From assembly GCA_022771805.1 (NCBI GenBank), contig JALELM010000007.1:1-64000 (forward strand): a stretch of DNA of 64,000 nucleotides. Reading direction: 5' to 3'. Position 1 is the first letter of the stretch; the number at the start of each line of letters is the position of its first letter. Shown piece by piece: positions 54,996 to 63,753 of this stretch. The position numbers and the translations under genes are program-made. Below the pieces are notes generated by a model. That model was not told the DNA's origin and made no database searches. It saw nothing but the letters and a program-made list of their open reading frames with translations. The DNA comes from Veillonellaceae bacterium. GTDB taxonomy: Bacteria > Bacillota > Negativicutes > Veillonellales > Negativicoccaceae.

Positions 54996-57378
54996 CCCGG
55001 CGGCGACATATACCGTACGTATTAGCGTAGGCTCTAACCGTCAATCGAAAGCCTGGCGCGGGCGCGACTTCACCTGGGGCGAGCTCGCCGAACGACTGGC
55101 CGCGCCGACACGAACGGCGGAGACCATCGGCGCGTACCTTAAAATGAGCCGCGCCGAACAAGGCGACATTAAAGACGTCGGCGGCTATGTCGGCGGCGTG
55201 ATTCGCGGCAGCCGGCGGAAAAAAGGCGCGATGGCGTGGCGAACGCTCGTGACGCTTGACGCGGATTTTGCCGACGATACCTTTTTACCCACGGTAAGAG
55301 AGCATTTAGCGTGCGCTTGGGTCGCGCACACGACGCATAAGCACACGGCGCAGTCGCAACGGTACCGCTTAATCATTCCGACAAGCCGCCCGATGCAAAT
55401 AGACGAGTTCGCGTTTATTTCGCGCCGGATCGCGGCGGATATCGGCGTAGGGTACTTCGATAAGACGACGCACGCCCCGGAGCGGCTGATGTATTGGCCA
55501 TCGGTCGCAAGCGACGGCGTGTGGGATTACCAGCGGCGCGCCGGCGAGCTTTTGGACGTTGACGCGTTTCTCGCCGCCAACCCGGGCTGGGAAGATATGA
55601 GCGAATGGCGGAGCGAAGACGAGGTTAATTTTAAGCGGCTGACGCAAAAGCAGCAGGACCCGATCGAAAAGCGCGGGATCGTCGGCGTATTTTGCCGCGA
55701 GTATTCGATCACCGAGGCGATGGAGGTATTCTTGCCGGGCGTATACGCGCCGACAACGCAAGAAAACCGCTTCACGTACACCGACGGCTCGACCGCCGGT
55801 GGCGCGCTGTTGTTTGAGAATAAATTTTTATATTCGTTCCACGCCACCGATCCATGCAGTGAGCACCTGGTCAACGCGTTTGATATGGTCAGGCTGCATA
55901 AATTCGGCGCGCTGGACGAGGACGCTAAGGACGGCACGGTAACAACGAAATTACCATCATTTTTGGCGATGCAGGACATGGCGCGCGAAGATGGCCGGAT
56001 CAAGGTCCGGCTACACAAAGAGCAACTGGCCAATGTTGATGATGAATTTAGCGACGACGAGGACTGGTCCTGGGCGAAAAAATTAACGTTTGACCGCCTG
56101 GCCCGGCTGCTACCGACGGCCGCCAACTTCAAGTTGATCATGGAACATCACCCGCACGTGCGCGGCATGTTGATCTATAACGATTTTTCATCACGTTTTG
56201 AAGTTCTTCGACGGCCACCATGGCGCCCCGCGGCCGGCGTCGGCACGGAGCATTGGGGCGAGGCCGACGACGCGGGGCTAACGAACTGGCTTGAAGAGAC
56301 TTACCAGGTACGAAAGCCCAGCGTATTAAAAGACGTGCTGGCGGAGTACCGGTACATTCACCACTACCACCCGGTACGCGATTATCTGCGGGGGCTGGAA
56401 TGGGACGGCGAACCGCGCGCCGATACGGTCTTAATCGACTTTTTAGGCGCGGAAGATTCGGCGTATGTCCGGACGGTGACGCGAAAAATGCTTCTGGCGG
56501 CCGTCGCGCGTGTCTTTCAACCGGGGATCAAGTTTGATTACATGCTGGTATTTGTCGGCGGCCAGGGGATCGGTAAATCGTACTTCATTAAACGTCTAGG
56601 CGGCAAATGGGCCTCTGACTCGGCTACCAGCATGAGCGGCAAAGAAAGCTTTGAGCAACTACAGGGTAAGTGGATTCTAGAGTTCGGCGAACTTGCCGCC
56701 ATGCGGAAAATGGAGATCGAGCAGGTCAAGTTTTACATTTCCAAAGACACGGACAGCTTCCGCCCGGCGTACGGTTACCGCGTGGAAGATTACCCGCGGC
56801 AGTGCGTCTTTTTCGGCAGTACGAATAATCAATATTTTTTGAAAGATCCGACCGGAAACCGGCGCTTTTGGCCGGTGGAAGTCAACGAAGGTCATACGCG
56901 TAAACTGTTTGATGACTTTAACCAGGAGTACATCGACCAGGTATGGGCCGAGATGGTCCACGCCTGGGATAACGGCGAGCGGCGGCTTTATTTGGCGGAA
57001 GATGAGGAAAAAGAAGCCTTCGCACGGCAACAGGCGCACCGAGAAATAAGCGATAAAGCGGGCATGGTTGAGGTTTACCTCGATACACCGCTACCGGAAA
57101 GCTGGAACGACTGGGGCATTGAACAGCGACAGACGCAGTTTGACAGCGCGTCGGACGTACAAGTGGAAGGAAAGATCAGGCGCGATCGCGTCTGCGTTGC
57201 GGAGATCTGGACGGAGTGCTTCCAGGGCGCCCAGGGCAAAATGCAGCGCCGAGACGCTAACGAAATTCACGAGATCATGATGACGATGCCGGGTTGGGAA
57301 CGGTACACGGGCGGCAACAGTAAATTATGGTTTGGCCCGTATGGCCCACAGCGCGGATATGTCCGTATTGAGAAATAA
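54967..57378 (+). CDS. VapE-family primase-helicase
   Basis: An 803-aa replication protein. The N-terminal region has a primase-like acidic pair in LVTLDADF near residue 95 and a late His in HTTHKHTAQSQRYRLI. The C-terminal part is the virulence-associated E (VapE) ATPase, with Walker A GGQGIGKS near 533 and ILEFGELAAM, and TDSFRPAYGY and PTGNRRFWPVEV motifs. I chose ATG 54967, eight bases after GAGGGG, over GTG 54958 and ATG 54961. It overlaps the end of the polymerase gene. Confidence 0.88.
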   Translation: MKPNTTAKIDPAATYTVRISVGSNRQSKAWRGRDFTWGELAERLAAPTRTAETIGAYLKMSRAEQGDIKDVGGYVGGVIRGSRRKKGAMAWRTLVTLDADFADDTFLPTVREHLACAWVAHTTHKHTAQSQRYRLIIPTSRPMQIDEFAFISRRIAADIGVGYFDKTTHAPERLMYWPSVASDGVWDYQRRAGELLDVDAFLAANPGWEDMSEWRSEDEVNFKRLTQKQQDPIEKRGIVGVFCREYSITEAMEVFLPGVYAPTTQENRFTYTDGSTAGGALLFENKFLYSFHATDPCSEHLVNAFDMVRLHKFGALDEDAKDGTVTTKLPSFLAMQDMAREDGRIKVRLHKEQLANVDDEFSDDEDWSWAKKLTFDRLARLLPTAANFKLIMEHHPHVRGMLIYNDFSSRFEVLRRPPWRPAAGVGTEHWGEADDAGLTNWLEETYQVRKPSVLKDVLAEYRYIHHYHPVRDYLRGLEWDGEPRADTVLIDFLGAEDSAYVRTVTRKMLLAAVARVFQPGIKFDYMLVFVGGQGIGKSYFIKRLGGKWASDSATSMSGKESFEQLQGKWILEFGELAAMRKMEIEQVKFYISKDTDSFRPAYGYRVEDYPRQCVFFGSTNNQYFLKDPTGNRRFWPVEVNEGHTRKLFDDFNQEYIDQVWAEMVHAWDNGERRLYLAEDEEKEAFARQQAHREISDKAGMVEVYLDTPLPESWNDWGIEQRQTQFDSASDVQVEGKIRRDRVCVAEIWTECFQGAQGKMQRRDANEIHEIMMTMPGWERYTGGNSKLWFGPYGPQRGYVRIEK

Positions 57379-57379
57379 A

Positions 57380-57675
57380 GTATAGCCGATAACGGCTAGA
57401 TGTGTGTCCGTCGGCAATAGCACCGGCTATGTCAAAAGCGTTTAGGCATAGCCGTGCGTAGCCGATATAGCCGATTACGGCTACATAGAAAACGTTTGTG
57501 TAACAGTGCTTAATTAGTCAATATAGCCTATATAGCCGATAAATACCATAAAAGTATTTTTTAGGAATTATGAAGGCATATATAAACAAAAGCATGATTA
57601 TTTATTAATATGCCGTCATAAACCGTAAATAATATTTGTCTTCAATTTTTCGGCAATATCGGCTATGCGTTTGAT
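57380..57675. repeat. Repeat-rich, AT-rich region; candidate phage origin
   Basis: About 300 bases without a gene lie between the primase-helicase and the VRR-NUC gene. TAGCCGA/TCGGCTA-type words occur near 57382-57398, 57449, 57459-57483, 57531-57541 and 57658-57667, several as inverted pairs such as TAGCCGATTACGGCTA (57468-57483). A stretch of very high AT content follows (57540-57655). Repeats next to a helicase gene and an AT-rich block are the usual look of a replication origin. Confidence 0.55.
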
Positions 57676-57699
57676 GATATTGAGAACGGGGCGGTTGTG

Positions 57700-57990
57700 A
57701 TGATTGATGAAAGAGATGTTGAACGATACTTGATCAAGGAGTGCGAAAAGCGCGGCTGGTTATGTTGGAAGTTTGTATCACCGGGGCGGCGGGGCGTGCC
57801 GGATCGGATTGTCATTCGCCCCGGGTCCGTGGCTTTTGTAGAAGTAAAACGAAAAGGCGGGCGCGTATCGCCTTTACAGGTCCGGCGGATTGAGGAGCTG
57901 ACCCGGCTAGTGATTCCGGCCCGAGTGGTCGAGACGAAAGAAGATATCGACGAAATGATCAGAGAGTGGGAGGGCCGCGATGAAGTATGA
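57700..57990 (+). CDS. VRR-NUC domain nuclease
   Basis: A 96-aa stand-alone VRR-NUC (PD-(D/E)XK) nuclease as found in phage replication modules. The active site shows Asp35 in GVPDRIVI, then Glu48 and Lys50 in AFVEVKRKGG, and Gln60. Such proteins may cut branched DNA. ATG 57700 or GTG 57697 is the start. The stop overlaps the helicase gene by 11 bases. Confidence 0.9.
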   Translation: MIDERDVERYLIKECEKRGWLCWKFVSPGRRGVPDRIVIRPGSVAFVEVKRKGGRVSPLQVRRIEELTRLVIPARVVETKEDIDEMIREWEGRDEV

Positions 57991-59323
57991 TCCGCACGCG
58001 TACCAGGAATACGCCACACAACGCATTATCGATACGCCAAAGGTCGGGCTCTTCCTGGATATGGGGCTTGGTAAGACCGTATCGACGCTGACGGCGGTTG
58101 AGGAGTTAATAAACGACCGTTTCGCCGTTCGTAAGTGTTTAGTGATCGCCCCGCTGCGCGTGGCCAAGATGACGTGGACGGACGAGGCGGCGAAATGGGA
58201 TCATCTTCACCTGCGTATTTCACGTGTATTGGGAAGCGAGGCGGAACGTAAGCGGGCGCTTGCGACGGACGCTGACGTGTATACGATCAATCGCGAAAAC
58301 GTGCCCTGGCTGGTTACGTTGTACGGGCGGCGTTGGCCGTTCGATATGGTGGTAGTCGATGAATCGTCAAGCTTCAAAAATCATCGGGCGAAACGCTTCC
58401 GCGCGCTGCGTCAAGTGCTGGGATTGATTGATCGGTTAGTACTTTTAACCGGAACGCCAAGCCCGCGTAGTCTGATGGACTTGTGGGCGCAGATGTACTT
58501 GTTGGATCAAGGCGCGCGGCTGGGCAAAACCATCGGCGCGTATCGTGACGCGTATTTTAAGCCGGGTAAGCGTAACGGCTATGTAGTTTATGATTGGATC
58601 CTGCGCGATGGGGCGGGCGAGGCTATTTATCGTCATATCGGCGATGTCTGCGTGTCGATGACGGCGGACGACTGGCTGACGCTACCGGAGCGAGTGACGA
58701 ACCGGGTCGAGGTGGAGTTGCCGCCGGCCGCGCGGCGTACGTATGACCGATTGCTGCGTGATTTTACGGCGGAAATTGACGGTAACGAGGTAACAGCCGC
58801 CAATGCGGCGGTGCTTACCGGAAAGCTGTTACAGGTGGCCAACGGCGCGGTGTATGACGAAGACGGCGCCGTGTGCGAGGTGCACCGGGCGAAACTTGAC
58901 GCCCTGGCGGAAATCCGCGAAGAGTGCAACGAGCCTATGATTGTTTTTTACTGGTACCAACACGACATGGAGCGGTTAAAAAAAGCCTTTCCGGACGCCC
59001 GTTTTTTGGAGACGGAGGCGGACCTGGGCGCGTGGAACCGTGGCGAGATACCGATGTTATTGTTGCACCCGGCCAGCGCCGGGCACGGCTTAAATCTGCA
59101 AGAGGGCGGTCACGTGATCGTCTGGTACGGTCTGACCTGGAGCCTTGAGCTGTATCAACAGGCGAACGCCCGCCTTTATCGTCAAGGCCAAACTAAACCC
59201 GTGATCGTTCACCATCTCGTGGCTAAAGACACGATGGACGGCCGGGTATTGAACGCGTTAGCCGGGAAGTCCACCGGGCAGGACGCGTTAATTGCCGCAG
59301 TAAAAGCGGAGATTGGAGAGTGA
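57980..59323 (+). CDS. Phage SNF2-type DEAD/DEAH helicase
   Basis: A 447-aa SF2 helicase of the SNF2/Rad54-like branch common next to VRR-NUC genes in phages. Motifs seen are Walker A LDMGLGKTVSTL near residue 28, motif II VVDESSSFKNHRAKRF near 127, motif III LTGTPSPRS near 155 and motif VI QANARLYRQGQTKPV near 394. It probably remodels DNA during replication or recombination, with the overlapping nuclease as partner. Confidence 0.9.
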   Translation: MKYDPHAYQEYATQRIIDTPKVGLFLDMGLGKTVSTLTAVEELINDRFAVRKCLVIAPLRVAKMTWTDEAAKWDHLHLRISRVLGSEAERKRALATDADVYTINRENVPWLVTLYGRRWPFDMVVVDESSSFKNHRAKRFRALRQVLGLIDRLVLLTGTPSPRSLMDLWAQMYLLDQGARLGKTIGAYRDAYFKPGKRNGYVVYDWILRDGAGEAIYRHIGDVCVSMTADDWLTLPERVTNRVEVELPPAARRTYDRLLRDFTAEIDGNEVTAANAAVLTGKLLQVANGAVYDEDGAVCEVHRAKLDALAEIREECNEPMIVFYWYQHDMERLKKAFPDARFLETEADLGAWNRGEIPMLLLHPASAGHGLNLQEGGHVIVWYGLTWSLELYQQANARLYRQGQTKPVIVHHLVAKDTMDGRVLNALAGKSTGQDALIAAVKAEIGE

Positions 59324-59328
59324 TAAAG

Positions 59329-59856
59329 ATGACGGAACTTTTGTGGGCGCTGACGGCGCTTGCGGGCATCTGTATCGGCTACATGGCGGGACGTACGGAG
59401 CGACGCTTGGACGACGCGCGAAGTGGAAACGACATGGCCGATCCGGTCAATCATCCGGCGCATTATACGGACGGGCGGATCGAGACGGCGGACTATATCG
59501 AGAGCGGCCGCTACTCGTGGTGGCTGGGAAATGCGATCAAGTACATCTCGCGCGCGGGGAAAAAAGACCCTGCCAAGTACGGCGAAGACTTGGAAAAAGC
59601 GATCTGGTACTTGGAACGCGCCGCCGCGTGGGAGCGGTTGGGGAAAAAGAAGCGCCCGCGGCGTATATCCGCGGACGTGTATATCGTGGATAAGTGCTTG
59701 ACGGGGGCGCGTGCGCAAGCGCTGCATCTGATCGAAGACGCCGTGTGCGTACCTCATCATGCCGCGACGGATATACGCGTGCGGCGACTCTTTGCGTCGG
59801 AGCGGCTGTTTGAGGCGGCCGAAGTGCTGAAAGAAGGTGTGACAGATGGCGAGTAA
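59329..59856 (+). CDS. DUF3310 domain protein
   Basis: A 175-aa protein with a hydrophobic N-terminus (residues 3-20) and then a DUF3310 module, DPVNHPAHYTDGRIETADYI to LGNAIKYISRAGKKD and DLEKAIWYLERA. The module is common in phages. It is sometimes called a nucleotide-kinase-like protein but has no shown activity. I chose ATG 59329, eight bases after GGAGAG. The N-terminal membrane-like segment is unusual for the family and may be a fusion. Confidence 0.8.
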   Translation: MTELLWALTALAGICIGYMAGRTERRLDDARSGNDMADPVNHPAHYTDGRIETADYIESGRYSWWLGNAIKYISRAGKKDPAKYGEDLEKAIWYLERAAAWERLGKKKRPRRISADVYIVDKCLTGARAQALHLIEDAVCVPHHAATDIRVRRLFASERLFEAAEVLKEGVTDGE

Positions 59857-60271
59857 TGAAGACGCGCGCGCGGAGCTCGAGGGGCTGCGCGAAATGAACG
59901 CGCGGATCGACGCGTTAATCATGGAAAAAGAAAAGTTGGCCGCCCGCGCGACGAGCCTTGCCCGCCCGCTTTCTGAACCGGTATCCGGTACACGCCGATC
60001 AGACATAGCCAACGCGGCCGCTAAATTGGCCGATATGGGAAGAGAGATTAACCGGACTATTGATGATTACTACGAACGAAAGGATCGGATTTTAGAAAAA
60101 ATAAACGCACTTTCTGATGCCCGATACCGATTGCTTTTAAGCTGGTACTACGTACAAACGGAGCGGCTAACCTTGGAAGAGGTCGCCGATAAGATGGGCT
60201 ATCATCATCAATCTCTGCGCCGGTTGCACGTTTTAGCGCTTGACGCGTACCAGAAAAAGCACTTTTCATAA
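59846..60271 (+). CDS. DUF1492-type phage regulator
   Basis: A 141-aa protein with a long N-terminal coiled coil (about 5-95) and a C-terminal HTH resembling sigma-70 region 4 (LTLEEVADKMGYHHQSLRRLHVLAL). The layout is that of DUF1492 and ArpU/RinA-like late regulators. It lies just upstream of the packaging genes, so it probably activates the late operon. It overlaps the previous gene by 11 bases. Confidence 0.78.
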   Translation: MASNEDARAELEGLREMNARIDALIMEKEKLAARATSLARPLSEPVSGTRRSDIANAAAKLADMGREINRTIDDYYERKDRILEKINALSDARYRLLLSWYYVQTERLTLEEVADKMGYHHQSLRRLHVLALDAYQKKHFS

Positions 60272-60275
60272 AACC

Positions 60276-60376
60276 TGCTACAAAATGCTACATTAGAACG
60301 TGTTATTATGATAGTGTGGAAAACTAGAGAACAGGTTTCCTCCTTAAGAGCCGCCCGGTTGGACGGCTTTTTTATT
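60276..60376 (+). promoter_or_regulatory. Late-control region with direct repeat and terminator
   Basis: The 119-base gap holds a direct repeat TGCTACA (60276-60282 and 60286-60292), a TATGAT-like box near 60307, and a stem AGCCG/CGGCT followed by TTTTTT (about 60350-60376). It is a likely target of the upstream regulator or part of the packaging start region. Confidence 0.45.
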
Positions 60377-60390
60377 GCAAGGGGCAAAAT

Positions 60391-60549
60391 ATGAATCATG
60401 AACATTATCCTGACCCGACGGCCGACAAAGCGTGCGCGCGAGTGGATCGGGAAAAAAGAGAGATCGACCGGCTGATTAGAGTAGTAAAAGAGATATGCGC
60501 GTTAGCCGGATATGAGATCATCGGAGACATTCATATAAAAAAGAAGTAG
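60391..60549 (+). CDS. Small phage protein of unknown function
   Basis: A 52-aa charged helical protein (VDREKREIDRLIRVVKEICALAGYEIIG). ATG 60391 follows AAGGGG nine bases upstream. It lies directly before terS. A terminator-like stem overlaps its stop codon. Not recognised. Confidence 0.6.
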   Translation: MNHEHYPDPTADKACARVDREKREIDRLIRVVKEICALAGYEIIGDIHIKKK

Positions 60550-60572
60550 CGCCAATAGAGGGCGCTTTTTTA
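60548..60572 (+). terminator. Terminator-like hairpin before terS
   Basis: AGCGCC (60548-60553) pairs with GGCGCT (60561-60566), followed by TTTTT. Confidence 0.75.
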
Positions 60573-60591
60573 ATACAGAAAGGAGTTGCCC

Positions 60592-61023
60592 GTGGCGAAG
60601 CTGACAAGAAAACAAGAGTTATTTGCGACCGAATACGTACGCCTTAAGGGCAACGGTACACAGGCGGCTATTGCGGCCGGGTATAGCGAAAAAACGGCCT
60701 CGGTAATAGCAATAGAAAACCTAAGAAAACCTAATATAAAAAATCGTATTGAGGAGCTGACGAAAAAGGCAGACGCGGAGAAAATCGCCGACGCAAAAGA
60801 AGTATTACAGTTGCTGACGGAAATTGTCCGCGGCGAGATGAGCGAGGAAGTCGTCGCGATTAATCCGCAAGGCGAGGAAAGCCGGACGAATAGAAAGCCG
60901 ACGATTAAAGACAGAAGCAAAGCGCTTGAAATTCTTTCTCGTTGTCTCGGAATGACGCTGCCGGAGACACAGGTCAACGTTACTCCGGTCATCATCACCG
61001 GAGAGGATAAGCTCGATGAATGA
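60592..61023 (+). CDS. terS: Phage terminase small subunit
   Basis: A 143-aa terminase small subunit, which recognises the packaging site. The N-terminal HTH region LTRKQELFATEYVRLKGNGTQAAIAAGYSEKTA (in parts) is typical, followed by a helical oligomerisation segment. I chose GTG 60592, six bases after AAAGGAG, rather than TTG 60586. It overlaps terL by eight bases. Confidence 0.9.
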   Translation: MAKLTRKQELFATEYVRLKGNGTQAAIAAGYSEKTASVIAIENLRKPNIKNRIEELTKKADAEKIADAKEVLQLLTEIVRGEMSEEVVAINPQGEESRTNRKPTIKDRSKALEILSRCLGMTLPETQVNVTPVIITGEDKLDE

Positions 61024-62260
61024 GCGGCGCGTTTATCTTCCGAACGTAGTCGGTAAAGGCTACGGGGCCTTTTGGAAGTGGCGCGGACGCTATCGGGTAG
61101 TTAAGGGAAGCCGCGCCAGCAAAAAGTCAAAAACAACGGCGCTTTGGTACATCTATAACTTGATGAAGTACCCGGCGGCGAACTTGGTCGTTGTCCGGAA
61201 GGTGTTTAGAACTCTTCAAAACTCGTGTTTTTCGGACTTATGCTGGGCAATAGATCGGCTGGGCGTTAGCCCATACTGGAAAGCGACTAAAAGCCCGCTT
61301 GAAATCGTCTACATTCCGACCGGGCAAAAAATATTATTTGTCGGGCTCGATGATCCGTTAAAAATAACGTCCTTATCCGTGCCGCGCGGCGTTCTTTGCT
61401 GGGCGTGGATCGAGGAAGCCTACGAGGTGACATCAGAAGAGGCTTTCAACAGACTAGATGAATCCATTCGCGGGCAGTTGCCGAAAGATTTATTTACACA
61501 GTTAACGCTAACCTTTAACCCGTGGAGCAGCCGCCACTGGTTGAAAAAACGCTTTTTCGATGAGGAGAGCCCTCAAGTATTGGCGCTTACGACCGATTAT
61601 CGATGCAACGAGTTTTTGAGCGCGTCGGACTTGGCGCTATTCGAGGAAATGAAAAAGAATAAAAAGCGCTACCGGGTGGCGGGGCTCGGCGATTGGGGTA
61701 TTGTCGAGGGCTTAATTTATGATAATTGGAGTGAAAAAGCCTTTGATATTGACGCGTTACGCAAGCAAGAAGGAATCAACGCGGCGTTCGGGCTTGACTT
61801 CGGCTTTACGACCGATCCGGCGGCGCTATGGTGCGGGCTGGTGGATAAGGGAAAGCGCCTAATATACGTATTTGATGAACTGTACGAAAAAGGGCTGACA
61901 AATCAGGAACTATACAAGGCGATAGAGGCGCGCGGCTACGCGAAAGAACAGATCACAGCCGACAGCGCAGAGCCGAAATCTATCGAGGAACTGCGCCGGG
62001 CAGGATTAACAAGAGTGCGGAAAAGCCGCAAAGGCCCCGACAGTATCCGGCACGGCATACAACAGATACAGAATTTCCGGATTATCGTTCACCCGTGCTG
62101 CGTAAATACCTTGCGAGAGTTGTCGCTGTACGCGTGGGCAAAAGATAAATTCGACGAGTACACGGGCAAGCCGGAAGATGATAACAACCACTTAATGGAC
62201 GCTATGAGATACGCGCTAGCGGGCGCGCTCGGTAAAGAGCTGGTCGGCTTTGGAGGTTAA
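61016..62260 (+). CDS. terL: Phage terminase large subunit (PBSX family)
   Basis: A 414-aa terminase large subunit that packages DNA into proheads. The ATPase has a Walker A-like VVKGSRASKKSKTTAL near residue 30 and Walker B GVLCWAWIEEAYEV near 125. The C-terminal nuclease domain has NAAFGLDFGFTTDPAA near 250 with metal-binding Asp, and later the DDNNHLMDAMRYA motif. The portal gene start lies one base after its stop. Confidence 0.95.
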   Translation: MNERRVYLPNVVGKGYGAFWKWRGRYRVVKGSRASKKSKTTALWYIYNLMKYPAANLVVVRKVFRTLQNSCFSDLCWAIDRLGVSPYWKATKSPLEIVYIPTGQKILFVGLDDPLKITSLSVPRGVLCWAWIEEAYEVTSEEAFNRLDESIRGQLPKDLFTQLTLTFNPWSSRHWLKKRFFDEESPQVLALTTDYRCNEFLSASDLALFEEMKKNKKRYRVAGLGDWGIVEGLIYDNWSEKAFDIDALRKQEGINAAFGLDFGFTTDPAALWCGLVDKGKRLIYVFDELYEKGLTNQELYKAIEARGYAKEQITADSAEPKSIEELRRAGLTRVRKSRKGPDSIRHGIQQIQNFRIIVHPCCVNTLRELSLYAWAKDKFDEYTGKPEDDNNHLMDAMRYALAGALGKELVGFGG

Positions 62261-62261
62261 A

Positions 62262-63749
62262 TTGAGCATTTTACAAACGTTGCGGAACTTCGGGCGCGGG
62301 CAGACGCTCGTCAAGGAGGATAAAACGGTGCTTTTCAACGACGCAATGACCGAGGTTGAGTTTTTAGAGAAAGAGATCAAGGCTTTTTTGACGTCGGATA
62401 AACGGCGGCAGATGATCGAGGGCGAAGCCTACTATCAGGGCGTGCACGATGTCGCGGAAAAAGTCCGCACGGCAATCGGCGAAAACGGGCAGCCGGAGGC
62501 GATCCACAATCTACCGAATAACAGAGTAACGTACAACACGTACGCGAACCTTGTCGATCAAAAGGCTAACTACCTTTTAGCGAATCCGATCGAGCCGCAG
62601 ACGGACGAAAAAGAGTTCAAAGAGAAAGTCGCGGCTATCCTTGACACGGCCTTTGATAAGCGCATACGGGCGATCGGTGTCGACGCGCTAAATTGCGGTA
62701 TAGGTTATTTGCTCGTCTATGTAGCCGACGGCGAATTGAAGTATAAGCGGCTTAAACCCTACGAGGTATTGCCCTTTTGGAAAGATGAAGAGCACGAGGA
62801 GCTCGACGCGTTTATACGGATCTACGGGGTTGAGGAATACAAAGGGCGCGAAAAAAAGACCGTTCAACACGTGGAGTATTACACGCTTGACGGCGTTAAA
62901 TACTTTATCTATACGGATATGGGAAAACTCGAGCCGGATATTAGCCGTGAAGATGAAACGTACTTGACGTATAAGAGCGCGGAGGGGGTAAAGGGCTTTA
63001 ACTGGGCGCGCTTGCCCTTGATTGCTTTCAAGTACAACGCCAACGAGCAGCCGTTATTGGCGCGTGTGAAGTCGCTGCAGGACGCGTTAAACGACATGAT
63101 GAGCGGCGTGTTGGATAGAATCCAGGAAGACAGCCGCAACACGATTTTAGTCGTTAAAAACTACGAAGGCACCAAGGCCGACGAGTTCCGTCATAACCTT
63201 TCGCAGTACGGCGTCGTATTCGTCAGGACGGAAGACGGCGCGGAGGGCGGCGTGGATACTCTTCAAATTGAAGTTAATCCGGGCAATTATGAAATCGTTA
63301 TCAAGCTACTTAAAAAAGCGATTATCGAATGCGGCCGCGGCTATGACGCGAAAGACGACCGACTGGGCGGCAATGCTAACCAACTGAACATTAAAAGCAT
63401 GTATAGCGATATTGACCTAGACGCAGATAGCATGCAGCTTGAATTTTCCGTCGCCCTTGATCGGCTTTTATACTTCGTCGGCTTGGTCGCTGACGGCTTC
63501 CGCGTCGTTAAGCATAAGCCGGTACTCTGGAAGTTTAACCGCGACATCATCATCAACGAGGCGGACACGATCGCGAACGCCCGCGACAGCGTGGGTATTT
63601 TGTCTATGCGCACGATCGTCGCCAACCACCCGTGGACGGTCGACGCGAACGACGAACTGCGGCAGATCGAAAAGGAAAGATCAGAGACGATACCCGCCCT
63701 TGAAGACTATGCGAAACCGACGGAAACGGGCAAAAATGCAGAGGAATAG
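62262..63749 (+). CDS. Phage portal protein, SPP1 gp6-like
   Basis: A 495-aa portal protein, the dodecameric ring at the prohead vertex through which DNA enters. It has the N-terminal KRRQMIEGEAYYQGVHDV segment, NRVTYNTYANLVDQKANYLLANP near residue 95, and the later LQDALNDMMSGVLDRIQEDSR, all as in SPP1-type portals. The start is TTG 62262, five bases after GGAGG. ATG in this frame is absent near the N-terminus. Confidence 0.92.
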   Translation: MSILQTLRNFGRGQTLVKEDKTVLFNDAMTEVEFLEKEIKAFLTSDKRRQMIEGEAYYQGVHDVAEKVRTAIGENGQPEAIHNLPNNRVTYNTYANLVDQKANYLLANPIEPQTDEKEFKEKVAAILDTAFDKRIRAIGVDALNCGIGYLLVYVADGELKYKRLKPYEVLPFWKDEEHEELDAFIRIYGVEEYKGREKKTVQHVEYYTLDGVKYFIYTDMGKLEPDISREDETYLTYKSAEGVKGFNWARLPLIAFKYNANEQPLLARVKSLQDALNDMMSGVLDRIQEDSRNTILVVKNYEGTKADEFRHNLSQYGVVFVRTEDGAEGGVDTLQIEVNPGNYEIVIKLLKKAIIECGRGYDAKDDRLGGNANQLNIKSMYSDIDLDADSMQLEFSVALDRLLYFVGLVADGFRVVKHKPVLWKFNRDIIINEADTIANARDSVGILSMRTIVANHPWTVDANDELRQIEKERSETIPALEDYAKPTETGKNAEE

Positions 63750-63753
63750 CTAA

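Noticed and set aside
57380-57675. CRISPR array
   Set aside because: The repeated word is only 7-11 bases with irregular spacing and inverted copies, which fits origin repeats, not CRISPR.
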